From a virus: DNA of 37,359 bases. How positions within the stretch are numbered: position 1 is the stretch's first letter; each line of letters starts with the position of its first letter. Positions 1 through 7,079 of the stretch are shown here, one piece after another. The stretch lies in the IMG/VR virus record IMGVR_UViG_3300029258_003867, positions 1 through 37,359 of that record. One strand, written 5' to 3'. The notes under the pieces were generated by a model. It did not search any database. It saw nothing but the letters and a program-made list of their open reading frames with translations, and was not told the origin of the DNA. The position numbers and the translations under genes were made by a program.

Positions 1-2
1 TA

Positions 3-11
3 TGATATAAT
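3..11 (+). promoter_or_regulatory. Extended -10 promoter element
   Basis: TGA followed by TATAAT (6-11) forms an extended -10 element, 26 bases upstream of the first start codon at 38. The -35 region would lie outside the window. The same TGn plus -10 arrangement recurs near 9490, 11739 and 27752, which supports this being a real promoter. Confidence 0.5.
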
Positions 12-37
12 TAAGATATCAAACGAAGAGAAAAGAT

Positions 38-502
38 ATGAGTAAAAGCACAGAGATAAGTGTAGTAAAGGCAGCAGAGGCAGAAAAAGGAAAGGGTTAC
101 ATAACTGAGGATGGACGAAAGCTAGTCGTGTTGTGCGATAGTAATCCTACCGATAATTATATTTTCTGTCGAGATGAGAAAGGAGGAATTGTAGTAGTCC
201 CGCCTACTCTCAGCTTTGTGCGGGAATTTGAGTACTCTCTGGAGGCCATGCCTCTTCCTTATGAGGAAGAGTTTACAGAATTCATTCGTTTGATGCATGA
301 CGGGTTGACCTTGGGTCTCAAAGAGTACGGGCCTTACGGATATAAGAGAAATGATCTACCAACTATGATAATAGAAGAGTTGAGAGATCAAGCCTGTTAT
401 GCTTTTTTTCAGTTTCTCAAGGTACAAAAACTAGCAGTAAGAATAGAAGAGTTCATTGAACAATCAAAGGTGAAAGGAACAAATGATGAGTATGCAAGCT
501 AA
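38..502 (+). CDS. Hypothetical protein with EExxD-containing helical C-terminal half
   Basis: A 154-residue protein that I do not firmly recognise. Roughly residues 18-65 look like a small beta-rich domain (KGKGYITEDGRKLVVL onward), faintly similar in style to the N-terminal domain of the next protein. The C-terminal half is helical and contains IIEELRDQACYAFF, an EExxD arrangement like that of MazG-type all-alpha NTP pyrophosphatases, preceded by a helix with GLTLGLKEYG. That makes a MazG-like fold possible, but the remaining metal ligands are not clear and the call is inference. The start follows a weak AAAGA-type ribosome-binding site and a TATAAT element at the window edge. The 3' end overlaps the next gene by 20 bases, suggesting one operon leading into the polymerase gene. 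Confidence 0.6.
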   Translation: MSKSTEISVVKAAEAEKGKGYITEDGRKLVVLCDSNPTDNYIFCRDEKGGIVVVPPTLSFVREFEYSLEAMPLPYEEEFTEFIRLMHDGLTLGLKEYGPYGYKRNDLPTMIIEELRDQACYAFFQFLKVQKLAVRIEEFIEQSKVKGTNDEYAS

Positions 503-1187
503 GGACGCAGAAGTAGGAAAAACCTACAAGACATCGACCCAGCGAGTAGTAACCGTTAAGGAGTTTGAGGGGGACAAAGTAGTTTGCATTTCTGCGGCTA
601 CTGGCAATAATGTTACCGTTCCTGGGAAATTTGAATTCATTGTCGAAATTGATTCTGAAGGGAATGAAATTCCTTGTGGGGCAGGAGCAGAAACTCCAGA
701 ACCTGAGGAAACTACAGAACCTGAGGAAACTCCAGAACCTGAGGAAACTCCAGAACCTGAGGAAACTCCAGAACCTGAGGAAACTCCAGAACCTGAGGAA
801 ACTCCAGAACCTGCGGAAACTCCAGAACCTGAGGAAACTCCAAAGCCGAAGAAACAACCAAAACAACCTGCAAAATCTCGAACTGATGATCCCCGCAAGC
901 ACTTGTCCTACAAGGATCCAGAGCTTTTGAGGCTACTAGAAGAAGGGTGCACTGCAAGAGAAATTGCTACGGCTATGGATAAGGAAATGCAAACTGTATC
1001 CATTCGTATTCAGCATCTCAAAAATAAAGGTGCACTACCTGAAAGTAGCTATTATCATCCAGATAATGCTGCAAAGCGAAATAAGCAGAAGGCAGAGGAA
1101 AAGGCAGCGAAGAAGGTAGCGAAGGAGGAAGTTAAGGAGGAAGTTAAGGAGGAAGTTAAGGAGGAAGCTGACCCTACAACTACTTAG
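483..1187 (+). CDS. Pro/Glu-repeat protein with helix-turn-helix-like domain
   Basis: A 234-residue protein of unknown function. Residues about 5-60 form a predicted small beta domain (KTYKTSTQRVVTVKEF). Residues about 70-122 are a low-complexity linker of repeated ETPEPE units encoded by an 18-bp tandem repeat. Residues about 140-185 (PELLRLLEEGCTAREIATAM, then a second helix) resemble a helix-turn-helix in which CTAREIATAMDKEMQTVS would be the core. The C-terminus is Lys/Glu-rich with repeated EEVK units. ATG codons occur at 483, 486 and 492. AAGGA at 474-478 is best spaced for 486, so the exact start is uncertain by one codon. A DNA-binding role is inferred from the helix-turn-helix-like segment only. 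Confidence 0.7.
   Translation: MMSMQAKDAEVGKTYKTSTQRVVTVKEFEGDKVVCISAATGNNVTVPGKFEFIVEIDSEGNEIPCGAGAETPEPEETTEPEETPEPEETPEPEETPEPEETPEPEETPEPAETPEPEETPKPKKQPKQPAKSRTDDPRKHLSYKDPELLRLLEEGCTAREIATAMDKEMQTVSIRIQHLKNKGALPESSYYHPDNAAKRNKQKAEEKAAKKVAKEEVKEEVKEEVKEEADPTTT
691..842 (+). repeat. 18-bp tandem repeat coding for ETPEPE
   Basis: About eight copies of an 18-bp unit (ACTCCAGAACCTGAGGAA) run in frame, with two single-base variants (ACTACAGAA and CCTGCGGAA). They encode an acidic, proline-rich linker. Long open frames in all other frames across this stretch are produced by the 18-bp periodicity and are not genes. Confidence 0.9.
1133..1164 (+). repeat. Three TAAGGAGG anti-SD-complementary octamers on a 12-bp period
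   Basis: TAAGGAGG occurs at 1133-1140, 1145-1152 and 1157-1164, inside a 12-bp in-frame repeat encoding VKEE. This is the exact complement of the canonical 16S rRNA 3' tail. None is followed by an ATG or GTG at usable spacing, so they do not start a gene. They lie within 60 bases of the stop codon. Confidence 0.8.
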
Positions 1188-1210
1188 GTAACGTTACTAT
1201 CCTATATAAT
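1188..1210 (+). promoter_or_regulatory. Palindrome GTAACGTTAC followed by TATAAT
   Basis: A perfect 10-bp palindrome (1188-1197) starts immediately after the upstream stop codon and is followed by TATAAT at 1205-1210. Together they could be an operator and a -10 element. No convincing -35 is visible at 17 bp, and no TGn precedes the hexamer. A promoter here is therefore only a possibility. Confidence 0.3.
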
Positions 1211-1247
1211 ACGGGTTGACATGTGCTATTAGATGCCAACCCGTATT
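1208..1247 (+). other. Strong intergenic hairpin
   Basis: AATACGGGTTG (1208-1218) and CAACCCGTATT (1237-1247) are perfect reverse complements. The 11-bp stem can be extended inside by three pairs after one A-C mismatch, leaving a 10-nt loop. There is no T-run after the 3' arm, so it is not a standard intrinsic terminator. It sits between the upstream stop and the ribosome-binding site of the next gene, where it could protect or process the mRNA. Confidence 0.7.
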
Positions 1248-1270
1248 CAACTAGACTAAGGAGAGATTAT

Positions 1271-1483
1271 ATGCAGCGCACTGCTATTATTCGTAGGTGC
1301 CAAGAGAAAGATATCGATCCTACACGTCCTAGATCGGAACAACTGTATTGTCTTTTTACTAAAGACGGAAATAGCTTATTGGGTAGGCATCCTACTAAAA
1401 AGGAAGCAGAGGAACAGGAAAGAGCTATACAAATTAGAAAGCATCAAAGGGCACAGCAGTTGTACAGGAAAGAGGGAGAGTAG
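1271..1483 (+). CDS. Small basic hypothetical protein
   Basis: A 70-residue protein directly abutting the polymerase start codon. I chose ATG 1271 over an upstream GTG at 1223 because AAGGAGA lies just before it, and because the GTG start would place its first codons inside the 1208-1247 hairpin. The core (LYCLFTKDGNSLLGRHPTKKEAEEQERAI) resembles a short segment found in many phage proteins of unknown role, in which a Gly-His-Pro turn precedes a charged helix. No catalytic motif is visible. Its position suggests co-expression with DNA polymerase. Confidence 0.7.
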   Translation: MQRTAIIRRCQEKDIDPTRPRSEQLYCLFTKDGNSLLGRHPTKKEAEEQERAIQIRKHQRAQQLYRKEGE

Positions 1484-4400
1484 ATGTCTTCAGGCCATAA
1501 AAGTTGTCAGCAGTGTTCCTTCTTTGATGCCAGAACTAACGAGATTGATAATGTAGGTGAGGAAGATGCCCCTATAGTTTTTATAGGAGAAAGCCCTGGA
1601 GCAGTTGAACAGCAACAAGGAAGAGCTTTTTTAGGTCCTGCGGGTGCTAAATTTTGGGAGATGCTAGATAATGCAGGCTTAGATACTAAAGACATTTTAG
1701 TAACCAATGCTGCTCGATGTTGGGGAGGACCTGATAACAAAAAGAAGCCAACAGAAACAGATCTATTAACCTGCCGCGAACTTTTTCTAATGAAGCTCAT
1801 CAAGAAATATCCTCGTAAGGTTATTGTTCCTATGGGTAATGTAGCTTTGTATGCGTTGTATGCTAAGGGGAAAATAAGTTCTCAAGGTATTACAAGCAAA
1901 CAAGGTTTAATGACTGATCTGCCTTCTTTAGGTTGTAAGGTATTACCTATCTATCATCCCTCCTATGTATTACGACAACCTCATCTACAAGAAGCCACAG
2001 AGCAAGCTCTGACCATGCTGAAGGTATATATTGATTCTAATTACACTGCTACTCAAACAGCGCCAAAGACTGACTATATAGTAGCAAGAACTGTGACAGA
2101 TGTACGTCAGATGATTGAAGAGTTCAAATCTGGACAGATAACTGCTATAGATACAGAAACTACTTCTACGGACACCTTTATACCTAACTTTCAAGTTTTG
2201 TGCATTACTGGTAGTAGTGTGTTAGGTAAGTCTTGGTTTTTTCCTATATCACAAGAAGGTTTTCCCTATTGGTCTGATTCTGAATGGTCTTTAGTGTATC
2301 CATTGGTTAAGGAGTACTTGGAGGATAGTAGTTATCCTAAGGTTCTTCAAAATGCCAAATACGACATAAAGGCCCTTTGGTCTCTGGATATTGATTTAGA
2401 TGGTGTAACCTTCGATACCATGCTAGCTCATCATTTATTGGACGAAAACTCTCCTCACGATCTAGAGTCTCTTGCCCGCAGATATCTAGGTTTTGGTGAC
2501 TATGATGCAGAACTTAGAGAAGAGTTTGCCAAGGTTAAGAAACTCAAGATTCCTGTGGAAGATAAGAACTACGGAGCTTTACCTTTTTTTGAAATTCTTG
2601 CCCCTTATGCGTGTAGTGATGCTGATGCTACTCGTCAGTTGTATGACGTGTTTATAAGATTGTTAGAAGAGCAAGACTTACTTTCCATATATCAAAGACA
2701 GATAGTACCGTTGATTGATGTATTGGCTAGAATGGAGCGCAAGGGAGTACATGTAGATATAGACGCTTTGGATAAAATGCATCAAGACCTATCCATGCAG
2801 ATTCAAAGTATAGTTAATGAAGTTAATGAAATAGCAGGAGAAGCGTTTCAACAGTATAAGGCACGTATATTACCTGATATGGAAGAAGCTAAGCAACGTA
2901 TAGAACAGATTAAACAGAATCAGGCACGGTTAGTAGCGTCAGGTGATATAGATGCACTACATCACCAAGATGCAGTGGCGAGAAATAATGCTTCCCCTAA
3001 CACAGAAGCCTTGTATAATAGGACCATAAAACATTGGGAAGAACGTATTACTAAATGGGAAATGGCGCTTAAGGCATCTCCTCCTATAAAGGTAGGCTCT
3101 CCTAAACAGTTGAGTGCCTTTTTGTTTGATTGGTTAGACTTGAAGCCTGTTCGTTATAGTAGTGCAGGAAATCCTTCCACTGATGAAAAGGTTTTGAGGA
3201 AGTTACAACAACGAACTAAACACCCAGTGTTTGATCTACTATTAGAGTACCGACGACTACACAAGAGAGATAGTACTTATTGTGTAGGTCTCAAGAAGAA
3301 GGCAGATGCTAACCATTTGGTACACACTGATTATCTACAGCATGGTACCGTTACCGGTCGCTTTTCTTCTAGAGGGCCTAACTTACAGAATACACCACGT
3401 AAGGGAGGTATAAGAGCATTCTTTGTCCCTGCAAAAGGTCATAAGTTTTTGTACTCAGATTATGGTCAAGCTGAGGTAAGAGCGTGGGCTGCTTATAGTG
3501 GAGACCAAGAGCTTATCAAACTTTTAGTAGAAGAGGATATTCACGCAGAGATTGCCATAGCTGTTTATGGTTTGGAAAACGAACGTGAAGAATTCATGCA
3601 CAGATTAGAATTAGAGAAAAGTGACGACTGGCCTTCAGGTAGTATCAAAGAAGCATCTGAGATGAGAGTAAGAGCTAAAGCTTGTGTAACGTCTGATACT
3701 CTCATATACACTTCAGAAGGTATAGTACCTATAGGTACCCTACCCTTTGCGGAAAAAGAAGGAGAATTTCTTGAACTAGACGAAGATTTATATGTGCAGG
3801 GTGATCAAGGTCTTACTAGAGTAACTCATACTTACTATGGAGGATATAAAGACACAAAGAGGATTACCACTCTCAATGGTTATTCCTTTTGTGCTACTCC
3901 AGATCATGCTGTACAAGTTTTTACTCCACTAGGTGTTTATTGGAAAAAGGTTGAGGAGTTAGAAGAGGGAGATTGGTTATTTAGACCTCCTTTTGTACAG
4001 TGGCCTAAACAGTCTATACTATCTGTAGAACAAGCAAGATTAGCAGGTTTGATTTTAGGCTTTGGTAGGATAGATGAATCAGGGGAGCACATTCGCGTTT
4101 TTGTTCCTAAAGGACAGCGCCATTTCTTACAGGGAGTGCAGGCCGATATTGTAAAGGAACCAAACGGCTCCTCATTCGAGTGCGACCTATATCTACTAGA
4201 ATATCTAGGTTTTACAGTACAAGTACGTTCAAAAGAAGACAGACGTTTGAGAATTATGAGTTGTCCACTGTTACAGATGGACGAGATTGCTGTTAAGGCA
4301 TGCATATCTACACTAGCATCTGCATCTTTAGATAGAATCCCTGGGTGGGGGTACACACTCCTTGTTTGTGCTGAAGTAAACATCATATCCTCATTAGTTG

Positions 4401-5371
4401 CTGTGTTGTCTAATTGGGGTATTTATCCTGGAGTAGTAGAAAATAATGACAACACTACATCTTTGTTCTTTTATGATCGAGATGTTAAACTCATGGAATC
4501 TCATGAATTAGTCATACTTCCCCTATTACCTGAAGCTATTTTATGTGATAACAAGAGGGAATGGGATTTTGTTCCCTATCTGCAAAACTTTTTTGCTAGG
4601 TTAGATTTTACTAGCGTGTCCAAAGGTGTTGCTTCTGCACTGAGGCAGTTGTTGGATAAGAATATTACATCCAGAACTGATTTAACAGCTCTTCACTCAT
4701 TCGCCCCTTTACTAACTGAGGTAGACCGAGATTTTATAAGTAAGTTGTATCATGGGGATCATCATTATGAACTGATTGTCAGAGTAGAGGACGGAGGTAC
4801 TCAACAAGTATACGATCTAACTACAGAGGATCACACCTTTAGCAGCCCCTTCTTTGTAAATCATAATTGTGTGTTTGGTATTATGTATGGTAGAGGAGCT
4901 GCTAGTCTAGCAGAGGAGTTTGGCTTTTCTGTAGAAGATGCACAAGATTTCATAGATAGATTATTTGCGAGATTTCCTGTAGCAGCTGCATGGCGTAACG
5001 AGATTCTTGCAAAGGCCGAAGCGGGTGAAGTGCTAGTAACGGCTACTGGTAGAAGGCGCAGGTTGGCTAATATTCATAGTAGTGATAGGATGTTACGAGA
5101 GGAAGCACTGCGTCAAGCTATTAACTTTCCTATACAGTCATTGGCCGCAGATCTTACTAATTCTGCACTGTTGCGTATTGCAAGAAGTTTATGGGCAAAA
5201 GGTATGCGTTCTGAACCAGTTCTACAAGTACATGACTCTATTACAGTAGAAAGCCCTGAGGAAGAAGTAGAGGAATGTTTTGATATAATGCAAACCGAAT
5301 TATTAAGACCTATGCCTTGGTTCAACGTACCTTTGAAAGCAGATATAGAAATTCTTGATTATTGGAAGTAG
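1484..5371 (+). CDS. polA: Uracil-DNA glycosylase/3'-5' exonuclease/DNA polymerase I fusion with intein
   Basis: A 1295-residue precursor, about 900 residues after splicing. Residues 1-185 match family 4-type uracil-DNA glycosylases (GESPGAVEQQQGRAF, NAARCW, PIYHPSYVL) with Cys residues suited to an Fe-S cluster (CQQC, then later Cys). Residues about 215-395 are a DEDD 3'-5' exonuclease: D223 and E225 in AIDTETT, NAKYDIKAL, and YACSDADAT. The family A polymerase follows, with motif A FLYSDYGQAEVRAW, motif B split by the intein (RVRAKA then VFGIMYGRG), and motif C VLQVHDSITVE. A long helical insertion lies between the exonuclease and polymerase domains. The protein should replicate the phage genome and may remove or sense uracil ahead of the polymerase. 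The start abuts the upstream stop, with GGGAGAG as ribosome-binding site. Confidence 0.95.
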   Translation: MSSGHKSCQQCSFFDARTNEIDNVGEEDAPIVFIGESPGAVEQQQGRAFLGPAGAKFWEMLDNAGLDTKDILVTNAARCWGGPDNKKKPTETDLLTCRELFLMKLIKKYPRKVIVPMGNVALYALYAKGKISSQGITSKQGLMTDLPSLGCKVLPIYHPSYVLRQPHLQEATEQALTMLKVYIDSNYTATQTAPKTDYIVARTVTDVRQMIEEFKSGQITAIDTETTSTDTFIPNFQVLCITGSSVLGKSWFFPISQEGFPYWSDSEWSLVYPLVKEYLEDSSYPKVLQNAKYDIKALWSLDIDLDGVTFDTMLAHHLLDENSPHDLESLARRYLGFGDYDAELREEFAKVKKLKIPVEDKNYGALPFFEILAPYACSDADATRQLYDVFIRLLEEQDLLSIYQRQIVPLIDVLARMERKGVHVDIDALDKMHQDLSMQIQSIVNEVNEIAGEAFQQYKARILPDMEEAKQRIEQIKQNQARLVASGDIDALHHQDAVARNNASPNTEALYNRTIKHWEERITKWEMALKASPPIKVGSPKQLSAFLFDWLDLKPVRYSSAGNPSTDEKVLRKLQQRTKHPVFDLLLEYRRLHKRDSTYCVGLKKKADANHLVHTDYLQHGTVTGRFSSRGPNLQNTPRKGGIRAFFVPAKGHKFLYSDYGQAEVRAWAAYSGDQELIKLLVEEDIHAEIAIAVYGLENEREEFMHRLELEKSDDWPSGSIKEASEMRVRAKACVTSDTLIYTSEGIVPIGTLPFAEKEGEFLELDEDLYVQGDQGLTRVTHTYYGGYKDTKRITTLNGYSFCATPDHAVQVFTPLGVYWKKVEELEEGDWLFRPPFVQWPKQSILSVEQARLAGLILGFGRIDESGEHIRVFVPKGQRHFLQGVQADIVKEPNGSSFECDLYLLEYLGFTVQVRSKEDRRLRIMSCPLLQMDEIAVKACISTLASASLDRIPGWGYTLLVCAEVNIISSLVAVLSNWGIYPGVVENNDNTTSLFFYDRDVKLMESHELVILPLLPEAILCDNKREWDFVPYLQNFFARLDFTSVSKGVASALRQLLDKNITSRTDLTALHSFAPLLTEVDRDFISKLYHGDHHYELIVRVEDGGTQQVYDLTTEDHTFSSPFFVNHNCVFGIMYGRGAASLAEEFGFSVEDAQDFIDRLFARFPVAAAWRNEILAKAEAGEVLVTATGRRRRLANIHSSDRMLREEALRQAINFPIQSLAADLTNSALLRIARSLWAKGMRSEPVLQVHDSITVESPEEEVEECFDIMQTELLRPMPWFNVPLKADIEILDYWK
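3683..4867 (+). mobile_element. Intein in DNA polymerase motif B, degenerate LAGLIDADG domain
   Basis: A 395-residue intein (precursor residues 734-1128). It begins with Cys (CVTSDTLIYTSEG), has block B CATPDHAV, block F VYDLTTEDHTF, and ends VNHN before Cys+1 of the extein. The insertion splits the O-helix motif B between RAKA and CVFG, the dNTP-binding heart of the enzyme. The middle contains an endonuclease-like domain whose first repeat reads ARLAGLILGFGRID. The position of the catalytic Asp is Phe, and the second repeat also lacks an acid. The splicing residues look intact, so this is probably a splicing-competent intein that can no longer home by itself. Confidence 0.93.
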
Positions 5372-5383
5372 CCAGGAGGAGAA

Positions 5384-5938
5384 ATGACTTTAACTCAGCT
5401 AGAAGCTACCAGACGTAAAATGTTATCTGATATGATGGCCTCTGCCATTGAAGGGGCTGACTCTATTGGAATAGAACTAACGCCTCCAAACCAAGATACA
5501 CTAACCGAGCACATGGCCACTTTACCTTCTAGTTATTCTTGGTGGAGTGTTGTATATGAACAAGCTTCTGCCGAACTTAATATGTTAAGGTTGGATTATG
5601 AAATTTGGTACAACGAGCAATATGTCATTCAGGCCGAGGCTGCTTCAGGACAAGGAAAACGTGCTACTATAAAGGATATAGAGTCTGCCGTATCACTATG
5701 TCCTGAGTATAAAGAGCGCAACCATGCAATACTTTTGTCCCAGCGAGATGTTAGCCTCCTAAAGCAAATCTTGAGTGCTTTTCAAATGAAGCACGATGCT
5801 TGTGTTCAATTAGGGGCTCATTATCGCAGGGAGATGGATATGGCAGGAGGTATGTCTACCCCTGCCAGTACAGGTAGCAATGGGCTACCTTGTAGTTTTA
5901 AGCAACCTGGTAAGTTTCAAAGTAATGGAGAAATGTGA
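5384..5938 (+). CDS. Helical phage protein, possible UvsY-like recombination mediator
   Basis: A 184-residue, mostly helical protein preceded by CCAGGAGGAGAA. It contains the pattern seen in phage proteins encoded beside SSB and RecA genes: a tyrosine-rich helix (LDYEIWYNEQYVIQAEA), a small Gly/Lys turn (GQGKRATIKDIESAV), a PEYKER segment, then LSAFQMKHDACVQLGAHYRRE. That resembles the general layout of T4 UvsY-like mediators (long helices ending in a Lys/Arg-rich dimerisation segment), and it lies between polymerase and the gp32-like SSB. The assignment is by layout and context, not by a diagnostic motif. The stop overlaps the next start as TGATG. Confidence 0.55.
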   Translation: MTLTQLEATRRKMLSDMMASAIEGADSIGIELTPPNQDTLTEHMATLPSSYSWWSVVYEQASAELNMLRLDYEIWYNEQYVIQAEAASGQGKRATIKDIESAVSLCPEYKERNHAILLSQRDVSLLKQILSAFQMKHDACVQLGAHYRREMDMAGGMSTPASTGSNGLPCSFKQPGKFQSNGEM

Positions 5939-7023
5939 TGAATTTAGAAACTTTTGGTCAGGCGGTCAATGCAGTAGTTACCGAGTTCACGTTAAAGGCA
6001 TTCCTTAAGGCCGGCAAAAACAAGTTTCGGATACTCTGCGCACCCGACGACGAGAGCGGTTTCCGTATTGTTAAGAGACATTTTCTTCAGAATTGGATTG
6101 TTAGTGGGTCCGGTTTTACTCGAGCACCTTTGTGTTTGGAGACAGTAGATTGTCCTGGTTGTTTATTGGCGCAGCAGTTAGGTGCTGCAGGAGACACTGA
6201 GGGAGCCAAACAAGCCTCCGCAAAGATTCGTGCGATTATGTATTGCATTGATCGATCAGAGCCTACCGATGCTATGGGTAATCTCTCCGTTAGAGTATTA
6301 GAGATATCCCAAACTCTTTTACGAGAATTGGCAGGCTTAGCTAGTGTGTGGAAGTATGATTTTACTGATCCAGAAACAGGTTGTGATATCATTATTGATA
6401 GGGCACAGACTAGAGCACACCAAAGTTCTTCTAGAGACAGTATTGATTTTGATTCTGTGGCCGAAGCCGGTCAGCGTAGGATCCAGCCCTCTCCGCTTAC
6501 CCCTGAAGAGTTGGAGCTCCTGAACAATCTAAATCTGGACCTCTTTGCTGAGCAAGACAAACCTGATCCTGCTGCGTTCCATCAGGCTCTTTTTGCAGAT
6601 GAACCTGAGACTACTTCGCCTACGCAGTCTGCAGGAGAGACTCCGATATCGTTTAGACAACCTCAACCAGCACCTGTCCAACCTCAACCAGCACCTGTCC
6701 AACCTCAACCAGCACCTGTACCTGTCCAACCTCAACCAGCACCTGTCCAACCTCAACCAGCACCTGTCCAACCTCAACCAGCACCTGTCCAACCTCAACC
6801 AGCACCTGTCCAACCTCAAGAAGAAACTCAACCAGCACTCGGGCAAACCTTACCCGGATCTTGGGAAGGCGAGCCTGGGCAGTTTCCTTTTGATGACTGT
6901 GCAGGGTTTGGTACCTCTTTTGAGGCAGGATCAGACATCTGTCTTATTTGTCCTAGAGCAAAGAAGTGTCTTGCTCAAGTACGTGCAGCTTCTTTGGCTA
7001 CGAAAGTTAATGGTAATTCGTAG
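5938..7023 (+). CDS. gp32-like single-stranded DNA-binding protein with QPQPAPV repeat tail
   Basis: A 361-residue protein. The first 180 residues match the phage gp32-like SSB pattern: AGKNKFRILCAP, a His in the following strand (KRHF), a Cys cluster (CLETVDCPGCLL) after which comes a helical segment (AQQLGAAGDTEGAKQASAK), then MYCIDRSEP and the signature YDFTDPETGCDIIIDR. The Cys and His residues probably bind zinc. Residues about 240-295 are seven copies of QPQPAPV. The C-terminus has a second Cys cluster (DDCAGFG, DICLICPRAKKC). I chose ATG 5938 because GGAG at 5927-5930 is seven bases upstream; a GTG one codon earlier is possible. The protein would coat single-stranded DNA during replication and load recombination proteins. 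The acidic tail usual in SSBs is not obvious. Confidence 0.82.
   Translation: MNLETFGQAVNAVVTEFTLKAFLKAGKNKFRILCAPDDESGFRIVKRHFLQNWIVSGSGFTRAPLCLETVDCPGCLLAQQLGAAGDTEGAKQASAKIRAIMYCIDRSEPTDAMGNLSVRVLEISQTLLRELAGLASVWKYDFTDPETGCDIIIDRAQTRAHQSSSRDSIDFDSVAEAGQRRIQPSPLTPEELELLNNLNLDLFAEQDKPDPAAFHQALFADEPETTSPTQSAGETPISFRQPQPAPVQPQPAPVQPQPAPVPVQPQPAPVQPQPAPVQPQPAPVQPQPAPVQPQEETQPALGQTLPGSWEGEPGQFPFDDCAGFGTSFEAGSDICLICPRAKKCLAQVRAASLATKVNGNS
6658..6819 (+). repeat. 21-bp tandem repeat coding for QPQPAPV
   Basis: Seven copies of a 21-bp unit (CAACCTCAACCAGCACCTGTC), with an extra 6 bp (CCTGTA) after the third copy and a partial eighth copy. The units are almost identical at the DNA level, implying recent expansion or homogenisation. 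They make a flexible linker in the SSB. Confidence 0.92.
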
Positions 7024-7036
7024 TTGCTGTTTATTT

Positions 7037-7063
7037 AGGAAGGGGAATTCTTTTCCCCTTCCT
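7037..7063 (+). terminator. Hairpin between SSB and recA genes
   Basis: AGGAAGGGGAA (7037-7047) and TTCCCCTTCCT (7053-7063) form a perfect 11-bp stem with a 5-nt loop. Only two more T bases follow before the recA ribosome-binding site (AGGAG, 7066-7070). It could act as a leaky terminator or an mRNA stability element that sets the SSB to RecA ratio. The T-run is short, so termination is uncertain. Confidence 0.5.
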
Positions 7064-7079
7064 TTAGGAGATGTTCTAT

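Noticed and set aside
453-957. Several long open frames on both strands across the ETPEPE repeat
   Set aside because: They exist only because an 18-bp repeat lacks stops in several frames. Their products are low-complexity and no start has a convincing ribosome-binding site.
691-6819. CRISPR array from the regular short repeats
   Set aside because: Repeats are contiguous coding units of 18 and 21 bp without unique spacers.
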